Part shown: positions 42,396-51,371 of the stretch, piece after piece
How positions within the stretch are numbered: the stretch's first letter is position 1
Layout of the letters: each line of letters opens with the position of its first letter
From: Baekduia alba
Lineage (GTDB): Bacteria > Actinomycetota > Thermoleophilia > Solirubrobacterales > Solirubrobacteraceae
NCBI RefSeq assembly: GCF_028416635.1
Contig: NZ_CP114013.1
Coordinates: 3,348,001 to 3,412,000, forward strand
DNA: 64,000 nucleotides
Reading direction: 5' to 3'
Notes under the pieces: model-generated
What the model was told of the DNA's origin: nothing
The model's database searches: none
The model's input: only the letters and a program-made list of their open reading frames with translations
Position numbers and translations under genes: made by a program

Positions 42396-44798
42396 GTGCC
42401 CCACGCCGAGAACCCACGCCACATCCTGCTCTTGACGGACCGCGACTGGACGCACCCGCAAGGGGGCGGCACCGGCACGAACCTGTACGGCCAGGTGTCG
42501 CGCTGGATCGCCTGGGGCCACCGGGTCACGGTCATCGCCGGCTCCTACCCCGGCGCCGAGCCGATCTCCCGTCCCGCCGAGGGGCTGGAGATCCACCGCA
42601 TGGGCGGCCGGATGACGGTCTTCCCGCGCGCCGCGCTCGCGTCGCTGCGCGGCGTCGGTCGGGACGCGGACGTCGTCCTGGAGGTCGTCAACGGCATTGC
42701 CTTCTTCACGCCGCTGTGGTGGTGGCTGCGCGCGCCGCGCGTGACGCTGGTCCACCATGTCCACCAGGATCACTACGTCGCCGAGATGGGCAAGCGCGGC
42801 CGGCTGGCGGCCCTGCTCGCCGAGCGCCTGCCGCTCGCGACGTTCTACCGCCACCACCCGTTCCTGACGATCTCGGACTCCGCGCGCCGCGACATGGTGG
42901 CCTTGGGGATCCCGGTCGAGCAGATCCACGTCGCCTACCTCGGCGTCGAGGCCGACTCGTTCGTCGCGACCGCGCGCGACGAGACGCCGACGCTGCTGTA
43001 CCTGGGCCGGATCAAGCAGTACAAGCGGCTCGAGATCCTGCTCGACGTCCTCGAGGGGATCCCGGACGCGCGGCTGGAGATCGCCGGCGACGGCGACCAC
43101 CGGCCGGTGTTGGAGGAGGAGATCGACCGCCGCGGCCTGCACGACCGCGTGACGCTGCACGGCTTCGTGACCGAGGAGGAGAAGCGCGACCTCTACGCGC
43201 GGGCGTGGGTCAACCTCACCGCGTCCTCGGCCGAGGGCTGGTGCCTGACGGTCATGGAGGCCGCGGGCGCCGGGACGCCGAGCGCGGCGATGGCCGTCGG
43301 CGGCCTGCCCGAGTCGATCGTCGACGAGCAGACCGGGCTGCTGGCGCGGGAGCCCGAGGAGCTGGCCGCGAAGGTCGCCGCGCTCGTCGAGGACCCGGTC
43401 CGGCGCGACGAGCTGGGCGATGCGGCGCGGGCGCGGGCCCGCGGCTTCACGTGGGACGGGACCGCGGAGGCCAACCTGGCCGTGCTGGACCGCGTCGCCG
43501 ACGAGCGCCGGTCGCGGCTGCGCGACGCCCTGCGGCGGTCGGAGACCGGCGCGGCCGCCGGCCTGGCGCTGGCCACGTTGATGAACAACGCGATCCAGCT
43601 GATCTTCGTCGTGCTGTTCACGCGCCTGCTCGGCGCCGACGACTACGGCGCGCTGGCCGCGATCGTCTCCGGGTTCATCATCCTCATGGTCGGCGGGCAG
43701 TCGGTCCAGGTCGCGGCGGCGCGTGAGGCGACGCTGGGGCACCTCGGCGCCGACGGGCGCATGCGCGCGACGCTGGAGCGCTGGACGCGGCAGCTCGTGG
43801 TGGCGACCGTCGTGCTGGCGATCTTCGGCGCCGCGATCCGCCAGCCGCTGGCCGACGTGCTCGGCGTGTCCGAGCATCCCTGGGCCGTGGCCGGGCTGCC
43901 GGCGACGGGCTCGCTGTGGCTGTTGCTGTCGTTGCAACGCGGCGTGCTGCAGGGGTTGCGGATGTACGGCCAGGTCGGGATCTCGATCATCGGCGAGGCG
44001 CTGGGCCGGATCGTCTTCGCGGTCGCCCTCTTCGCGGTCGGGCTGGGCATCACGGGCGCCTACCTGGGCAACCCGGTCGCGTTCATCGCGGTCTCGTTCT
44101 GGCTGTCGCGGGTGCTGGCCAAGCGGCTGGGCCCGGCCGAGCAGGCCACCGACGCCGGGGCCGGCGCCGGCGTGGGCGCGTCCCGGCCGCTGCTCGGCCT
44201 GGTCGGCGACAACTGGATCCCGATCGTCGGCCTGCTGCTGCTCGCCGCGCTGCAGAACGTGGACGTGATCGTCGGCCGCCACCAGTTCAGCGGCGACTCG
44301 TCGGGCTCCTACGCGGCGGCGGCGGTCGCGGCCAAGTCCGTCGTGTGGGTCGCGATCGGCGTCGGCCTGCAACTGCTGCCCGAGGCGACGCGCCGCGCGG
44401 CCGCGGGCCTGGATCCGCGCCCGGCGCTGCTGCGCGCGCTCGCGGTGCTGGCGGCGGTGGCGACGCCCGCGCTGATCATCTTCGCGCTCGTCCCCCACTT
44501 CCTGATGAAGGTCGCGTTCGGGCCGGACCTGACGCTCGCGTCCGACGCGCTGCCGGTCCTCGGCGTCGCGATGACGCTGCTGGCCGTCGCCTACCTCACC
44601 GTGCAGTACATGGTGGCCTTGGGGGAGCTGAAGTTCGTGTGGGTGCTCGGCGTCGTCGCGATCATCGAGCCGTTCCTGCTCACGGCGGGCGACTTCACGC
44701 TGCTGTCCTACGCCACGGTCGTCCTCGGCCTGCAGCTCGTCGCGGCCAGCGCCGTGCTGGCGCTCGGGCTGCGCACGCGCAGGCCGGTCACGGCGTAG
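42396..44798 (+). CDS. GT4 glycosyltransferase fused to a MOP-type flippase
   Basis: An 800-aa two-part protein from GTG 42396. Residues 1-375 are a GT-B, family-4-like glycosyltransferase: GGGTGTNLYGQVSRW, LLYLGRIKQYKRLEILLDVL and the EGWCLTVME (E-x7-E) nucleotide-sugar site. From about 386 a polytopic membrane half (about 12-14 helices; MNNAIQLIFVVLFTRLLGAD onward) resembles the oligosaccharide flippases of the MOP/Wzx superfamily. A continuous frame joins them without a stop. One polypeptide could add the last sugar and flip the lipid-linked glycan. It stands alone, facing the methyltransferase gene. Confidence 0.88.
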   Translation: MPHAENPRHILLLTDRDWTHPQGGGTGTNLYGQVSRWIAWGHRVTVIAGSYPGAEPISRPAEGLEIHRMGGRMTVFPRAALASLRGVGRDADVVLEVVNGIAFFTPLWWWLRAPRVTLVHHVHQDHYVAEMGKRGRLAALLAERLPLATFYRHHPFLTISDSARRDMVALGIPVEQIHVAYLGVEADSFVATARDETPTLLYLGRIKQYKRLEILLDVLEGIPDARLEIAGDGDHRPVLEEEIDRRGLHDRVTLHGFVTEEEKRDLYARAWVNLTASSAEGWCLTVMEAAGAGTPSAAMAVGGLPESIVDEQTGLLAREPEELAAKVAALVEDPVRRDELGDAARARARGFTWDGTAEANLAVLDRVADERRSRLRDALRRSETGAAAGLALATLMNNAIQLIFVVLFTRLLGADDYGALAAIVSGFIILMVGGQSVQVAAAREATLGHLGADGRMRATLERWTRQLVVATVVLAIFGAAIRQPLADVLGVSEHPWAVAGLPATGSLWLLLSLQRGVLQGLRMYGQVGISIIGEALGRIVFAVALFAVGLGITGAYLGNPVAFIAVSFWLSRVLAKRLGPAEQATDAGAGAGVGASRPLLGLVGDNWIPIVGLLLLAALQNVDVIVGRHQFSGDSSGSYAAAAVAAKSVVWVAIGVGLQLLPEATRRAAAGLDPRPALLRALAVLAAVATPALIIFALVPHFLMKVAFGPDLTLASDALPVLGVAMTLLAVAYLTVQYMVALGELKFVWVLGVVAIIEPFLLTAGDFTLLSYATVVLGLQLVAASAVLALGLRTRRPVTA

Positions 44799-44848
44799 CG
44801 CCGAGCGCTTTCCTGGTGCCGACGACGGGCAGGTGAGCCCGGCGGGCG

Positions 44849-45592
44849 CTAGACCCGGCGGACGCGGATCACGCAGTTCCAGGCCACCAGCTCGCGCAGG
44901 CCCGGGACCTTCATGATGGGCTTGGCCCAGGGCCAGTAGCGCGGCACAACGTCGGTGATCTCGAGGTGCGGGTGGCTCCGCACGAGGCGCAGCGTCGCGC
45001 CGATGTGGCAGGCCCAGAGCGTCTCGCCGTAGGCGTGCTTCTCGGGCTTGCCGTGGCGCTTCTCGTAGAGGCGCGGGCCAAGCGTCGGGCCGAGGTAGTG
45101 GTAGGGCGCCATCAGGTGCCCGCCCCACGGCGAGTACCAGTTCGTCCACGAGACGTAAGCCCAGCCGCCGGGCTTCAGCACGCGCTCGATCTCGGCGACG
45201 ATCGGCTCGGCCGACGGCGTGTGCTCGAGCATGTTGGAGCAGAACACGCCGTCGATGGAGCCGTCGTCGAGCGGCAGGTTCCCGGCGTCGCCGAGGACGT
45301 AGCCCTCCGGCGGCGCGCCGCCGAGCTCCAGCTCGTCGGTCGAGTTGTCAATTGGGATGACCTGCGCCCCGCGGCCGCGGAACGCGTCGGTGTAGTAGCC
45401 GGGGCCGCAGCCGAGGTCGGCGATCGTCTGGCCGGCGAGCGGGCCGTGATGGGCGTCGAGGTCGTCGACGGCGTAGGCCGCGAGCAGGCGGTAGAACGGC
45501 TCCGGCTCGGCGCGCTCGTTGCGCCACAGGCGCCACAGGGTCCGGAAGCGCTCGGGGCCCCGGGGCAGGTCGACGGCGGTGGCGGCGCTCAC
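44849..45592 (-). CDS. class I SAM-dependent methyltransferase
   Basis: A 247-aa enzyme. SAM motif I IADLGCGPGYYTDAF, motif II VIPIDNS, post-motif LGDAGNLPLDDGSIDGVFCS and the helix VLKPGGWAYVSW. It has a long C-terminal half with aromatic motifs (WYSPWGGHLMAPYHYLG) suggestive of a lipid or glycan-lipid substrate. GTG 45592 overlaps the stop of the AftD-like gene (GTGA), so the two are co-translated and it likely methylates a product or precursor of the same glycan. Confidence 0.9.
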   Translation of the reverse strand: MSAATAVDLPRGPERFRTLWRLWRNERAEPEPFYRLLAAYAVDDLDAHHGPLAGQTIADLGCGPGYYTDAFRGRGAQVIPIDNSTDELELGGAPPEGYVLGDAGNLPLDDGSIDGVFCSNMLEHTPSAEPIVAEIERVLKPGGWAYVSWTNWYSPWGGHLMAPYHYLGPTLGPRLYEKRHGKPEKHAYGETLWACHIGATLRLVRSHPHLEITDVVPRYWPWAKPIMKVPGLRELVAWNCVIRVRRV

Positions 45593-48500
45593 GGCGCAGA
45601 CGGTAGGGGATCGCGATCGTCGGCCGCGGGCTCGGCGGCGCGGTGCGGCGGCGGTGGCGCCGGCTTCGCGGCGAGCGTCCGCCAGAGGATCACGGCGATC
45701 AGCAGCAGGCCGGCGAGCGTCAGCCAGTGGCCGGCGATGCGGTCGAGCGGGTACTTGGTGGAGTTGGCCTTGAGGTGATGGTCGCCCTGGGCCAGGCCGA
45801 CGGCGACGTAGACCGCCGGGACGCCGACGATCAGCAGCGCCGCGGCGACCTTCGCCAGCAGCGCGTCCGGCAGCCCGCGCCACAGGATCAGGACGAGCGC
45901 CGGCCCGGCGACGACGCCGGCGCGCAGCCCGAAGCCGAGCGCGAGGGCGAGCGCGAACGGGATCGCGAGGGCGACGGCGCGGCCGAAGGGCAGCGGCCGC
46001 GGCGCGGCCGGAAGCGGCAGCGGCGCGACCACGGCGGGCGCGGCGACAGGGCGCCGCCGCCGGGCGCGGAGCGTGAGCGCGATCAGCAGCGCCAGGAGCG
46101 CGAGGCACGCGAGCAGCGAGACGATCAACGACGCGTTGGCGGCCTTCTGCAGCCCATAGGTGAACGCCACGGCGTGGCAGCCGGCGTCGATCGGCCACGC
46201 GTTCGCGTAGCCCTGCATAGGCCGGGGCGCGCCGAGGTCGCGGCCGTCGCAGGTCGCCTTCCAGTGCGCGTCGTAGGAGGAGCCGAGGACGAGCCAGGAC
46301 GGGCCGGTCGCCGCGACCTGGACGCCGTCGCGACCGTCGGCGTGGCCGGTGCCGGCGTCGACGACGCGGCCGCCGCCGGCGGTCGCCACCGGCCGGAGGG
46401 CGGCGGAGGCGAGGCGGACGCCGTCGACGCGCAGCCGGCCGTCGGCGCCCCGCAGCGTGGTCTGGCCGGCGGGAAGCGCGAGGGGCGCGCAGCCCGCGAG
46501 GCGCAGCGGCCGGCCGGCGTCGAGCGCCGCGCGGTCGACGCGCCCGCCGAAGACGACGGTCTGGCCACCGGCGCGCAGCGTCGCCGTGCCGCACGGCACC
46601 GCGACCGCGCCGCGCCGCGCCGGGCTGACCGGCGCCGTGCCCGCGCCGCGGATCTCGCCGATGCCGACCGCGCGCCGGTTGCGGTCCCGCGCGGGCGTGC
46701 CGGCCGGGAAGCGCGCGGCGAGGACGTCGAGGCGGAACGTGGTGCCGCGCGCCGGTGCCGCCAGCCCGACGGTGCCGTCGGCGGCGACGCCGGCCGTGAC
46801 CGGCGGGCCGCCGTCGACCGTCAGCGCGACCTTCGTCGGCCGCCGCACCCGCACGCCGGGCCGGTCGAGCGTCAGCGTCCGGACGGTGACCGGCTTCGCC
46901 GTGCGCCAGGAGACCCACGCCGGCCGCCCCGGGATCCACTGCCCGAGCCAGTCGCGCCCGCCGGCGCCGTCGAAGGCGCCCGAGGCGCGGTAGCGGCCGA
47001 GGCCCTGGAACCGCGCCGCGGAGTCGGCGCCGCGCAGCCGCACGCCGGCGCCCGCCGCGGCGCCCCCGTACAGCCCGCCGACCAGCGTGTCGATCGTGTG
47101 GTCCGGCGTCCGCGGGTCGATGCTGGTCCAGGCGTCGGCCCGGTAGGACCGCGCGACCGGAGGCGCGACGATGCGGCGCAGCGTGCGCTCCGGATCCTGG
47201 GTGTCGCGCAGCTGGCCGGCGCCGCGCTCGCCGACGTAGCGGCCCTGCTCGTAGGGCACGTCGGCGGTCGTGCGATCCAGGATGTAGGTCAACGCGTTGT
47301 GCGACAGGTCGGTCCCGGCGAGCGCGCTCTCGATGTCGGTCGGCGTTCGCAGCGACTCGGTCGCGGCCACGCCCGGGATCCGGAGCTCGCGGATGCCGCC
47401 CGCGCCGGCGTTGCCGCGGTGGGGCCGGGTGACGTCGGCGAGGTGGACGACGAGCGACCGCACGCCCTTCAACCCCACGTCCAACCGGTTCCACCCCGCC
47501 TCGACCGCGAAACGCCGGCCGTTGACGTCGACCGACTTCACGCGCCCGCGGCTGTCGCCGTAGGGCATCAGGTCGATCGAGCCCACGTCCCGCGGGCGGT
47601 CGAACGTGACGGTCAGCGTCGGGCGCACCGGCACGAGCTGGCGGTCGGCGATCCAGGCGGTCGACGGGTCGCCGTCGAGCGCCGCGAACGGCCGCTGGTC
47701 GGGCAGCTGCGTGACCTGCGGCGACGCGGGCGCGCTGACGTCCTTGACGCCGCCGCCCAGCACGGCCACGGTCTCGCGCCCCGCCGCGCCCGGGTCCGAC
47801 GCGCTGCCGAACGGATCGAGGACCGTCCCGTCCTTCGAGACGTCGTCGCCCGCGGTGAGCGTCGGCCCGACCTGCCCGCGCGAGCGCGCCGCGACGAACG
47901 CCCGCCGGCGGTTGCCGTCGCTGACGACGAACGACGCGCCCGCCCGCGCCGCGGCCCGCACGCCCGCCGCGCTCAGGTCCGGCGCGTAGGCCAGTGGCCT
48001 GCCGGGATCCAGCGCGCCGAACGACGCCAGGCCCGCGACGCCGCCCGACGCGCCGTCGACGACCGTCAGGGGCCCGCGCGGCAGCACCCGGACGGTGCCG
48101 CCCGTCGGCCGCTCGATGCGCCGCAGCTGCGGCACGCGGACGTCCGGCGCCACGCCCGACGCGGCGCTGCGCGCCGTCACCTCCGGCCCGTAGCCCACGC
48201 CCTGCCCGAGCCCCGCCAGCGTCCGCGCGGCATCGCCCGCCGGCATCTCGCCGCTGTAGGCCCGCGCCCCGTCGGCGGCGATCACGACGTCGCCGACGCC
48301 CATCAGGTCCAGCAGCGGCGCGAGCTGCCCGGGCCGCAGCCGCTCCTGCGTCACCAGCGAGTCGACCCCGAACTGGAGGTCCGACGAGCGCCGGTCGGCG
48401 AACGGGATGATCCACCGCTCCGACACGGGGTGCTTGGTCAACGCCGGCAGGACCGGGTCGACCGTCCCGCCCCACTTGTAGAACGCGAACAGCTGGCCCG

Positions 48501-49872
48501 GGAAGACGGCGGCGCGCGTCGCGTCCGGCCGCGCGTCCAGGTCGGCCGCCAGCGCGCGGTAGGACGACGGCAGCGTGAAGCGCAGCTGCCCCTCGGCGGC
48601 GCGCCCCGTCACCAGCGGCCAGCACGACACCACCAGCAACGCCACACCGACGCCGACGACGGCGGCGCGCGCCCGCGCGCCGCCCCAGCGCGCCCAGGCG
48701 TACGCGAACGCCGCACCGCCCAGCCCGGCCAGCCCGAGCGCCGTCAGGGCCCCTGCCTTGTAGGTCGTGCGCAGGAACTGCACGAGGTTGACGTGGTAGT
48801 AGACGCCGGTGACGACGCGCCGCATCGGCGTGCCCTCCGGCCAGCCGGCGGTCATCACCACCAACCCGACCAAGGCCAACAACAAGAAGAACGGCGCGTA
48901 CCGCCAGCGCCGCGTCGCGACGAACGCGCTCAGCGACAGCGCCGGCGTGACGAGGCCCGCGACGACCACCGGCAGCACCAGCAGCAGCACCGGTCCGGAG
49001 CCCTGGTACGGGCGCAGCGCGCCGCCGAAGCCGGTCCCGACGTAGGTCCCCCAGAACCCCATCAGCCGCACGGACTCCGACAGCGACGTCGTCCCCCAGA
49101 TCGTGCCGGGCTGCTCGGTGAAGGCCAGGAAGTCGGGCGCGGCGCGCGAGCTCAGCGCCAGCGGCACGACCCACCACAGGTTCGCGACGATCGCCACCGG
49201 CGCCAGCCGCAGCACGAACGGCAGCACCGCGCGGCGCGGCACGCCGCCGATCCAGACGTCGTAGATCAACAACAACGCCGGACCGAGCAGGACCCAGCCG
49301 GTCAGCCCGGCGTTGACGCCGCCGCCCGCCGACGTCAGCACGAGCGCGAACGCCGCCGGCCACTTCCAGCCGCGCGGCTCCCGCAGCCCGCGGTGCACGC
49401 ACAGCAGCAGCCACGGCAGCGAGGCATAGGCCAACAGCGCGATCGACTGGCGCGCGAAATAGACGGTCACATAGGGGTTGACCACGAACAGGACCGCGGC
49501 CGCGGCGTGCACCGCGCCGCGGGGGCGCTCGTCGCCGAGCAACGCGTCCAACAACCGCACGACGCCCCAGCCGGCCAGCGCCAGCAGCGTCCCGAGCCAC
49601 AGCCGGTGCACGATCCACGTCGGGACGCCGACCAGGTCGCCCAGCGCGAACCAGGGCGCCATCGGCCACGCGTAGCCCGCGTACTGCCCCGCCCACACGT
49701 GCCCGAGGTCCGTCGTCGGGTTCCACAACGACAGGACGTCGCCCAGGAACCGGGTCGGATCCAGGTACAGGTTGACCTTCGTGTCGGCCACCAGCTCGCC
49801 CGGACGCTGGAGCAGCGCGACCACGTACGCGAGGACGGTGACCGCGAGGGGGATGGCCCGGCGGCTCCGCAT
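45589..49872 (-). CDS. AftD-like alpha-(1-3)-arabinofuranosyltransferase (DUF3367)
   Basis: A 1427-aa membrane giant. The N-terminal GT-C part has about 11 helices and motifs LVADTKVNLYLDPTRFLGD and NPYVTVYFARQSIALLAYAS, with GVYYHVNLVQFLRTTYKAG typical of DUF3367/AftD. Residues about 640-1250 are external, with discoidin-like strands (DGDPSTAWIADRQLVPVRPT). The C terminus has further helices and a Pro-rich tail. In mycobacteria AftD adds arabinofuranose to arabinan; here the acceptor is unknown. The start is moved to ATG 49872 because TACCCT lies 10 nt upstream; the ATG at 49896 precedes it. Confidence 0.88.
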   Translation of the reverse strand: MRSRRAIPLAVTVLAYVVALLQRPGELVADTKVNLYLDPTRFLGDVLSLWNPTTDLGHVWAGQYAGYAWPMAPWFALGDLVGVPTWIVHRLWLGTLLALAGWGVVRLLDALLGDERPRGAVHAAAAVLFVVNPYVTVYFARQSIALLAYASLPWLLLCVHRGLREPRGWKWPAAFALVLTSAGGGVNAGLTGWVLLGPALLLIYDVWIGGVPRRAVLPFVLRLAPVAIVANLWWVVPLALSSRAAPDFLAFTEQPGTIWGTTSLSESVRLMGFWGTYVGTGFGGALRPYQGSGPVLLLVLPVVVAGLVTPALSLSAFVATRRWRYAPFFLLLALVGLVVMTAGWPEGTPMRRVVTGVYYHVNLVQFLRTTYKAGALTALGLAGLGGAAFAYAWARWGGARARAAVVGVGVALLVVSCWPLVTGRAAEGQLRFTLPSSYRALAADLDARPDATRAAVFPGQLFAFYKWGGTVDPVLPALTKHPVSERWIIPFADRRSSDLQFGVDSLVTQERLRPGQLAPLLDLMGVGDVVIAADGARAYSGEMPAGDAARTLAGLGQGVGYGPEVTARSAASGVAPDVRVPQLRRIERPTGGTVRVLPRGPLTVVDGASGGVAGLASFGALDPGRPLAYAPDLSAAGVRAAARAGASFVVSDGNRRRAFVAARSRGQVGPTLTAGDDVSKDGTVLDPFGSASDPGAAGRETVAVLGGGVKDVSAPASPQVTQLPDQRPFAALDGDPSTAWIADRQLVPVRPTLTVTFDRPRDVGSIDLMPYGDSRGRVKSVDVNGRRFAVEAGWNRLDVGLKGVRSLVVHLADVTRPHRGNAGAGGIRELRIPGVAATESLRTPTDIESALAGTDLSHNALTYILDRTTADVPYEQGRYVGERGAGQLRDTQDPERTLRRIVAPPVARSYRADAWTSIDPRTPDHTIDTLVGGLYGGAAAGAGVRLRGADSAARFQGLGRYRASGAFDGAGGRDWLGQWIPGRPAWVSWRTAKPVTVRTLTLDRPGVRVRRPTKVALTVDGGPPVTAGVAADGTVGLAAPARGTTFRLDVLAARFPAGTPARDRNRRAVGIGEIRGAGTAPVSPARRGAVAVPCGTATLRAGGQTVVFGGRVDRAALDAGRPLRLAGCAPLALPAGQTTLRGADGRLRVDGVRLASAALRPVATAGGGRVVDAGTGHADGRDGVQVAATGPSWLVLGSSYDAHWKATCDGRDLGAPRPMQGYANAWPIDAGCHAVAFTYGLQKAANASLIVSLLACLALLALLIALTLRARRRRPVAAPAVVAPLPLPAAPRPLPFGRAVALAIPFALALALGFGLRAGVVAGPALVLILWRGLPDALLAKVAAALLIVGVPAVYVAVGLAQGDHHLKANSTKYPLDRIAGHWLTLAGLLLIAVILWRTLAAKPAPPPPHRAAEPAADDRDPLPSAP

Positions 49873-49882
49873 GCGGCGTCGA

Positions 49883-49888
49883 AGGGTA
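49883..49888 (-). promoter_or_regulatory. putative -10 element, aftD-like gene
   Basis: TACCCT on the minus strand, 10 nt before ATG 49872. It shares its TA with the plus-strand TACGCT at 49887-49892. Confidence 0.45.
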
Positions 49889-49892
49889 CGCT
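49887..49892 (+). promoter_or_regulatory. putative -10 element, Wzy-like ligase gene
   Basis: TACGCT ends 9 nt before ATG 49902. The central TA is used in both orientations, forming a bidirectional promoter. Confidence 0.45.
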
Positions 49893-49901
49893 GCACCGCC
49901 G

Positions 49902-51371
49902 ATGCGCCCGCCCCTCCCCTCCGCCCGGCCGGCTGCGGGCCTGGCGCTGGCCGGCCTCGCCGCGCCGACCGTCCTGGCCTTCTTCAAGGGCGGCTACTTC
50001 GAGAACGCGCGCGACGCCGCGCTGGTCGGCGTCGGCATCCTGCTGGCGCTCACGGCCCTGGTCGTCCCGCGCGAGCACCTGCTGCCCCGCAACCGCCATG
50101 CGCGCCTGGCCCTCGCCGGGTTCGCCGGCCTGGCGCTCTGGACCGCGCTGAGCGCGTCCTGGGCCCCGCTGAACGACGCCGCCTGGGCGACGTTCGAGCG
50201 CGACGCGCTCTACCTCGGCGCGCTCGTCGCCGCCACCGCGCTGCTGCGCCGCGACACCGGCGCCGCGCGCCTCGTCGAGCCCGTCCTGATGCTCGGCGCG
50301 CTGGTGGTCGTCGGCTACGGCCTGCTCGGCCGGCTGCTCCCGGACATCGTCCACGCGGCCCCGTCGATCTCGGCCGGCGGCCGCCTGGACCAGCCGTTGA
50401 CCTACTGGAACGCGATGGGCGCGCTCGGCGCCGTCGGGCTCGTGCTCGCGGCGCGGATCGCCGGCGACGCCGCGACGCGCTCGCCCGCGCTGCGCGCCGC
50501 CGCCGCCGCGGCCGCCGTCCCGCTGACCGTCGCGATCTACCTCACGTTCTCGCGCGGCGCGCTGGCCGCCACCGCGGCCGGGCTGGTCGTGCTGCTCGCG
50601 TTCGTCCCGTCCTACACGCAGCTGCGCGCGATCGCGATCACCGTCGAGGCCGGCATCATCGGCTGCGCGATCGCGGCGGCCTCGCCGGCCGTCCGGACGC
50701 TGCACGGCAGCCACCCGGCGCTCCAGGGCGCGTTCGTGCTCGTCGCGCTGCTCGCCGTGATGGCGCTCGCCGCCGGCGTGCAGCGCTGGGCGGCCGTCGT
50801 CGAGGGCGAGCGCCGCACCCGCATGGGCCGGATCCCGCTGCCGCGCCACCACGGCTGGGTCGCCGCGTTCCTGGTCGCCGCGATGCTCGTCGTCCCGGTC
50901 GCGGTCGCCGCCGGCGGCGACACGCCGTCGAGCACCGACCCGCGCTTCGGCGCCTCCACGAGCCGCCTCGCGTCCGCCGACTCGCCTCGCTACCACTACT
51001 GGAAGGTCGCGGTCGACGCGTTCGCCGACGCGCCGGTCAAGGGCATCGGCGCCGGCGGCTTCGCGGTCCGCTGGCTCGAGGACCGGCCGGTGCTCCAGCC
51101 CGCGCGCGACGCGCACTCCCTCGAGATCGAGACGCTCGCCGAGCTCGGCGCGGTCGGCGGCCTGCTGCTCGCGCTGCTGGGCGCCGGCGTCGTCCTCTCA
51201 GCCCGCGACGTGATCCGCCGCGAGGGCACCGCGCTGATCGCCGGCCCCGCGGCCGCGCTGGCGGCCTACGCCTTCCACGCGTCGATCGACTGGGACTGGG
51301 AGATGCCGGCGTTGACGCTGGTCGGCGTCGCGCTCGCGGGCGCGCTGCTCGCGGCGTCCGACGACGCCTGA
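49902..51371 (+). CDS. O-antigen ligase/polymerase (Wzy_C) family protein
   Basis: A 489-aa protein with about 12 hydrophobic segments. The conserved periplasmic loop contains RYHYWKVAVDAFADAPVKGI and GAGGFAVRWLEDRPVLQPAR, then DAHSLEIETLAELG; the paired Arg and the H-S-x-x-x-E motif are the Wzy_C/WaaL signature. It would polymerise or ligate lipid-linked glycans at the outer face of the membrane. It is divergent from the AftD-like gene by 29 nt, so the two are probably co-regulated. Its last 106 nt overlap antisense with the convergent glycosyltransferase gene. Confidence 0.88.
   Translation: MRPPLPSARPAAGLALAGLAAPTVLAFFKGGYFENARDAALVGVGILLALTALVVPREHLLPRNRHARLALAGFAGLALWTALSASWAPLNDAAWATFERDALYLGALVAATALLRRDTGAARLVEPVLMLGALVVVGYGLLGRLLPDIVHAAPSISAGGRLDQPLTYWNAMGALGAVGLVLAARIAGDAATRSPALRAAAAAAAVPLTVAIYLTFSRGALAATAAGLVVLLAFVPSYTQLRAIAITVEAGIIGCAIAAASPAVRTLHGSHPALQGAFVLVALLAVMALAAGVQRWAAVVEGERRTRMGRIPLPRHHGWVAAFLVAAMLVVPVAVAAGGDTPSSTDPRFGASTSRLASADSPRYHYWKVAVDAFADAPVKGIGAGGFAVRWLEDRPVLQPARDAHSLEIETLAELGAVGGLLLALLGAGVVLSARDVIRREGTALIAGPAAALAAYAFHASIDWDWEMPALTLVGVALAGALLAASDDA

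Noticed and set aside
45643-50151. 1500-codon open frame on the plus strand
   Set aside because: It is antisense to the AftD-like gene. The composition is Arg/Gln/His-rich with no domain, as expected from a mirrored frame in GC-rich DNA.
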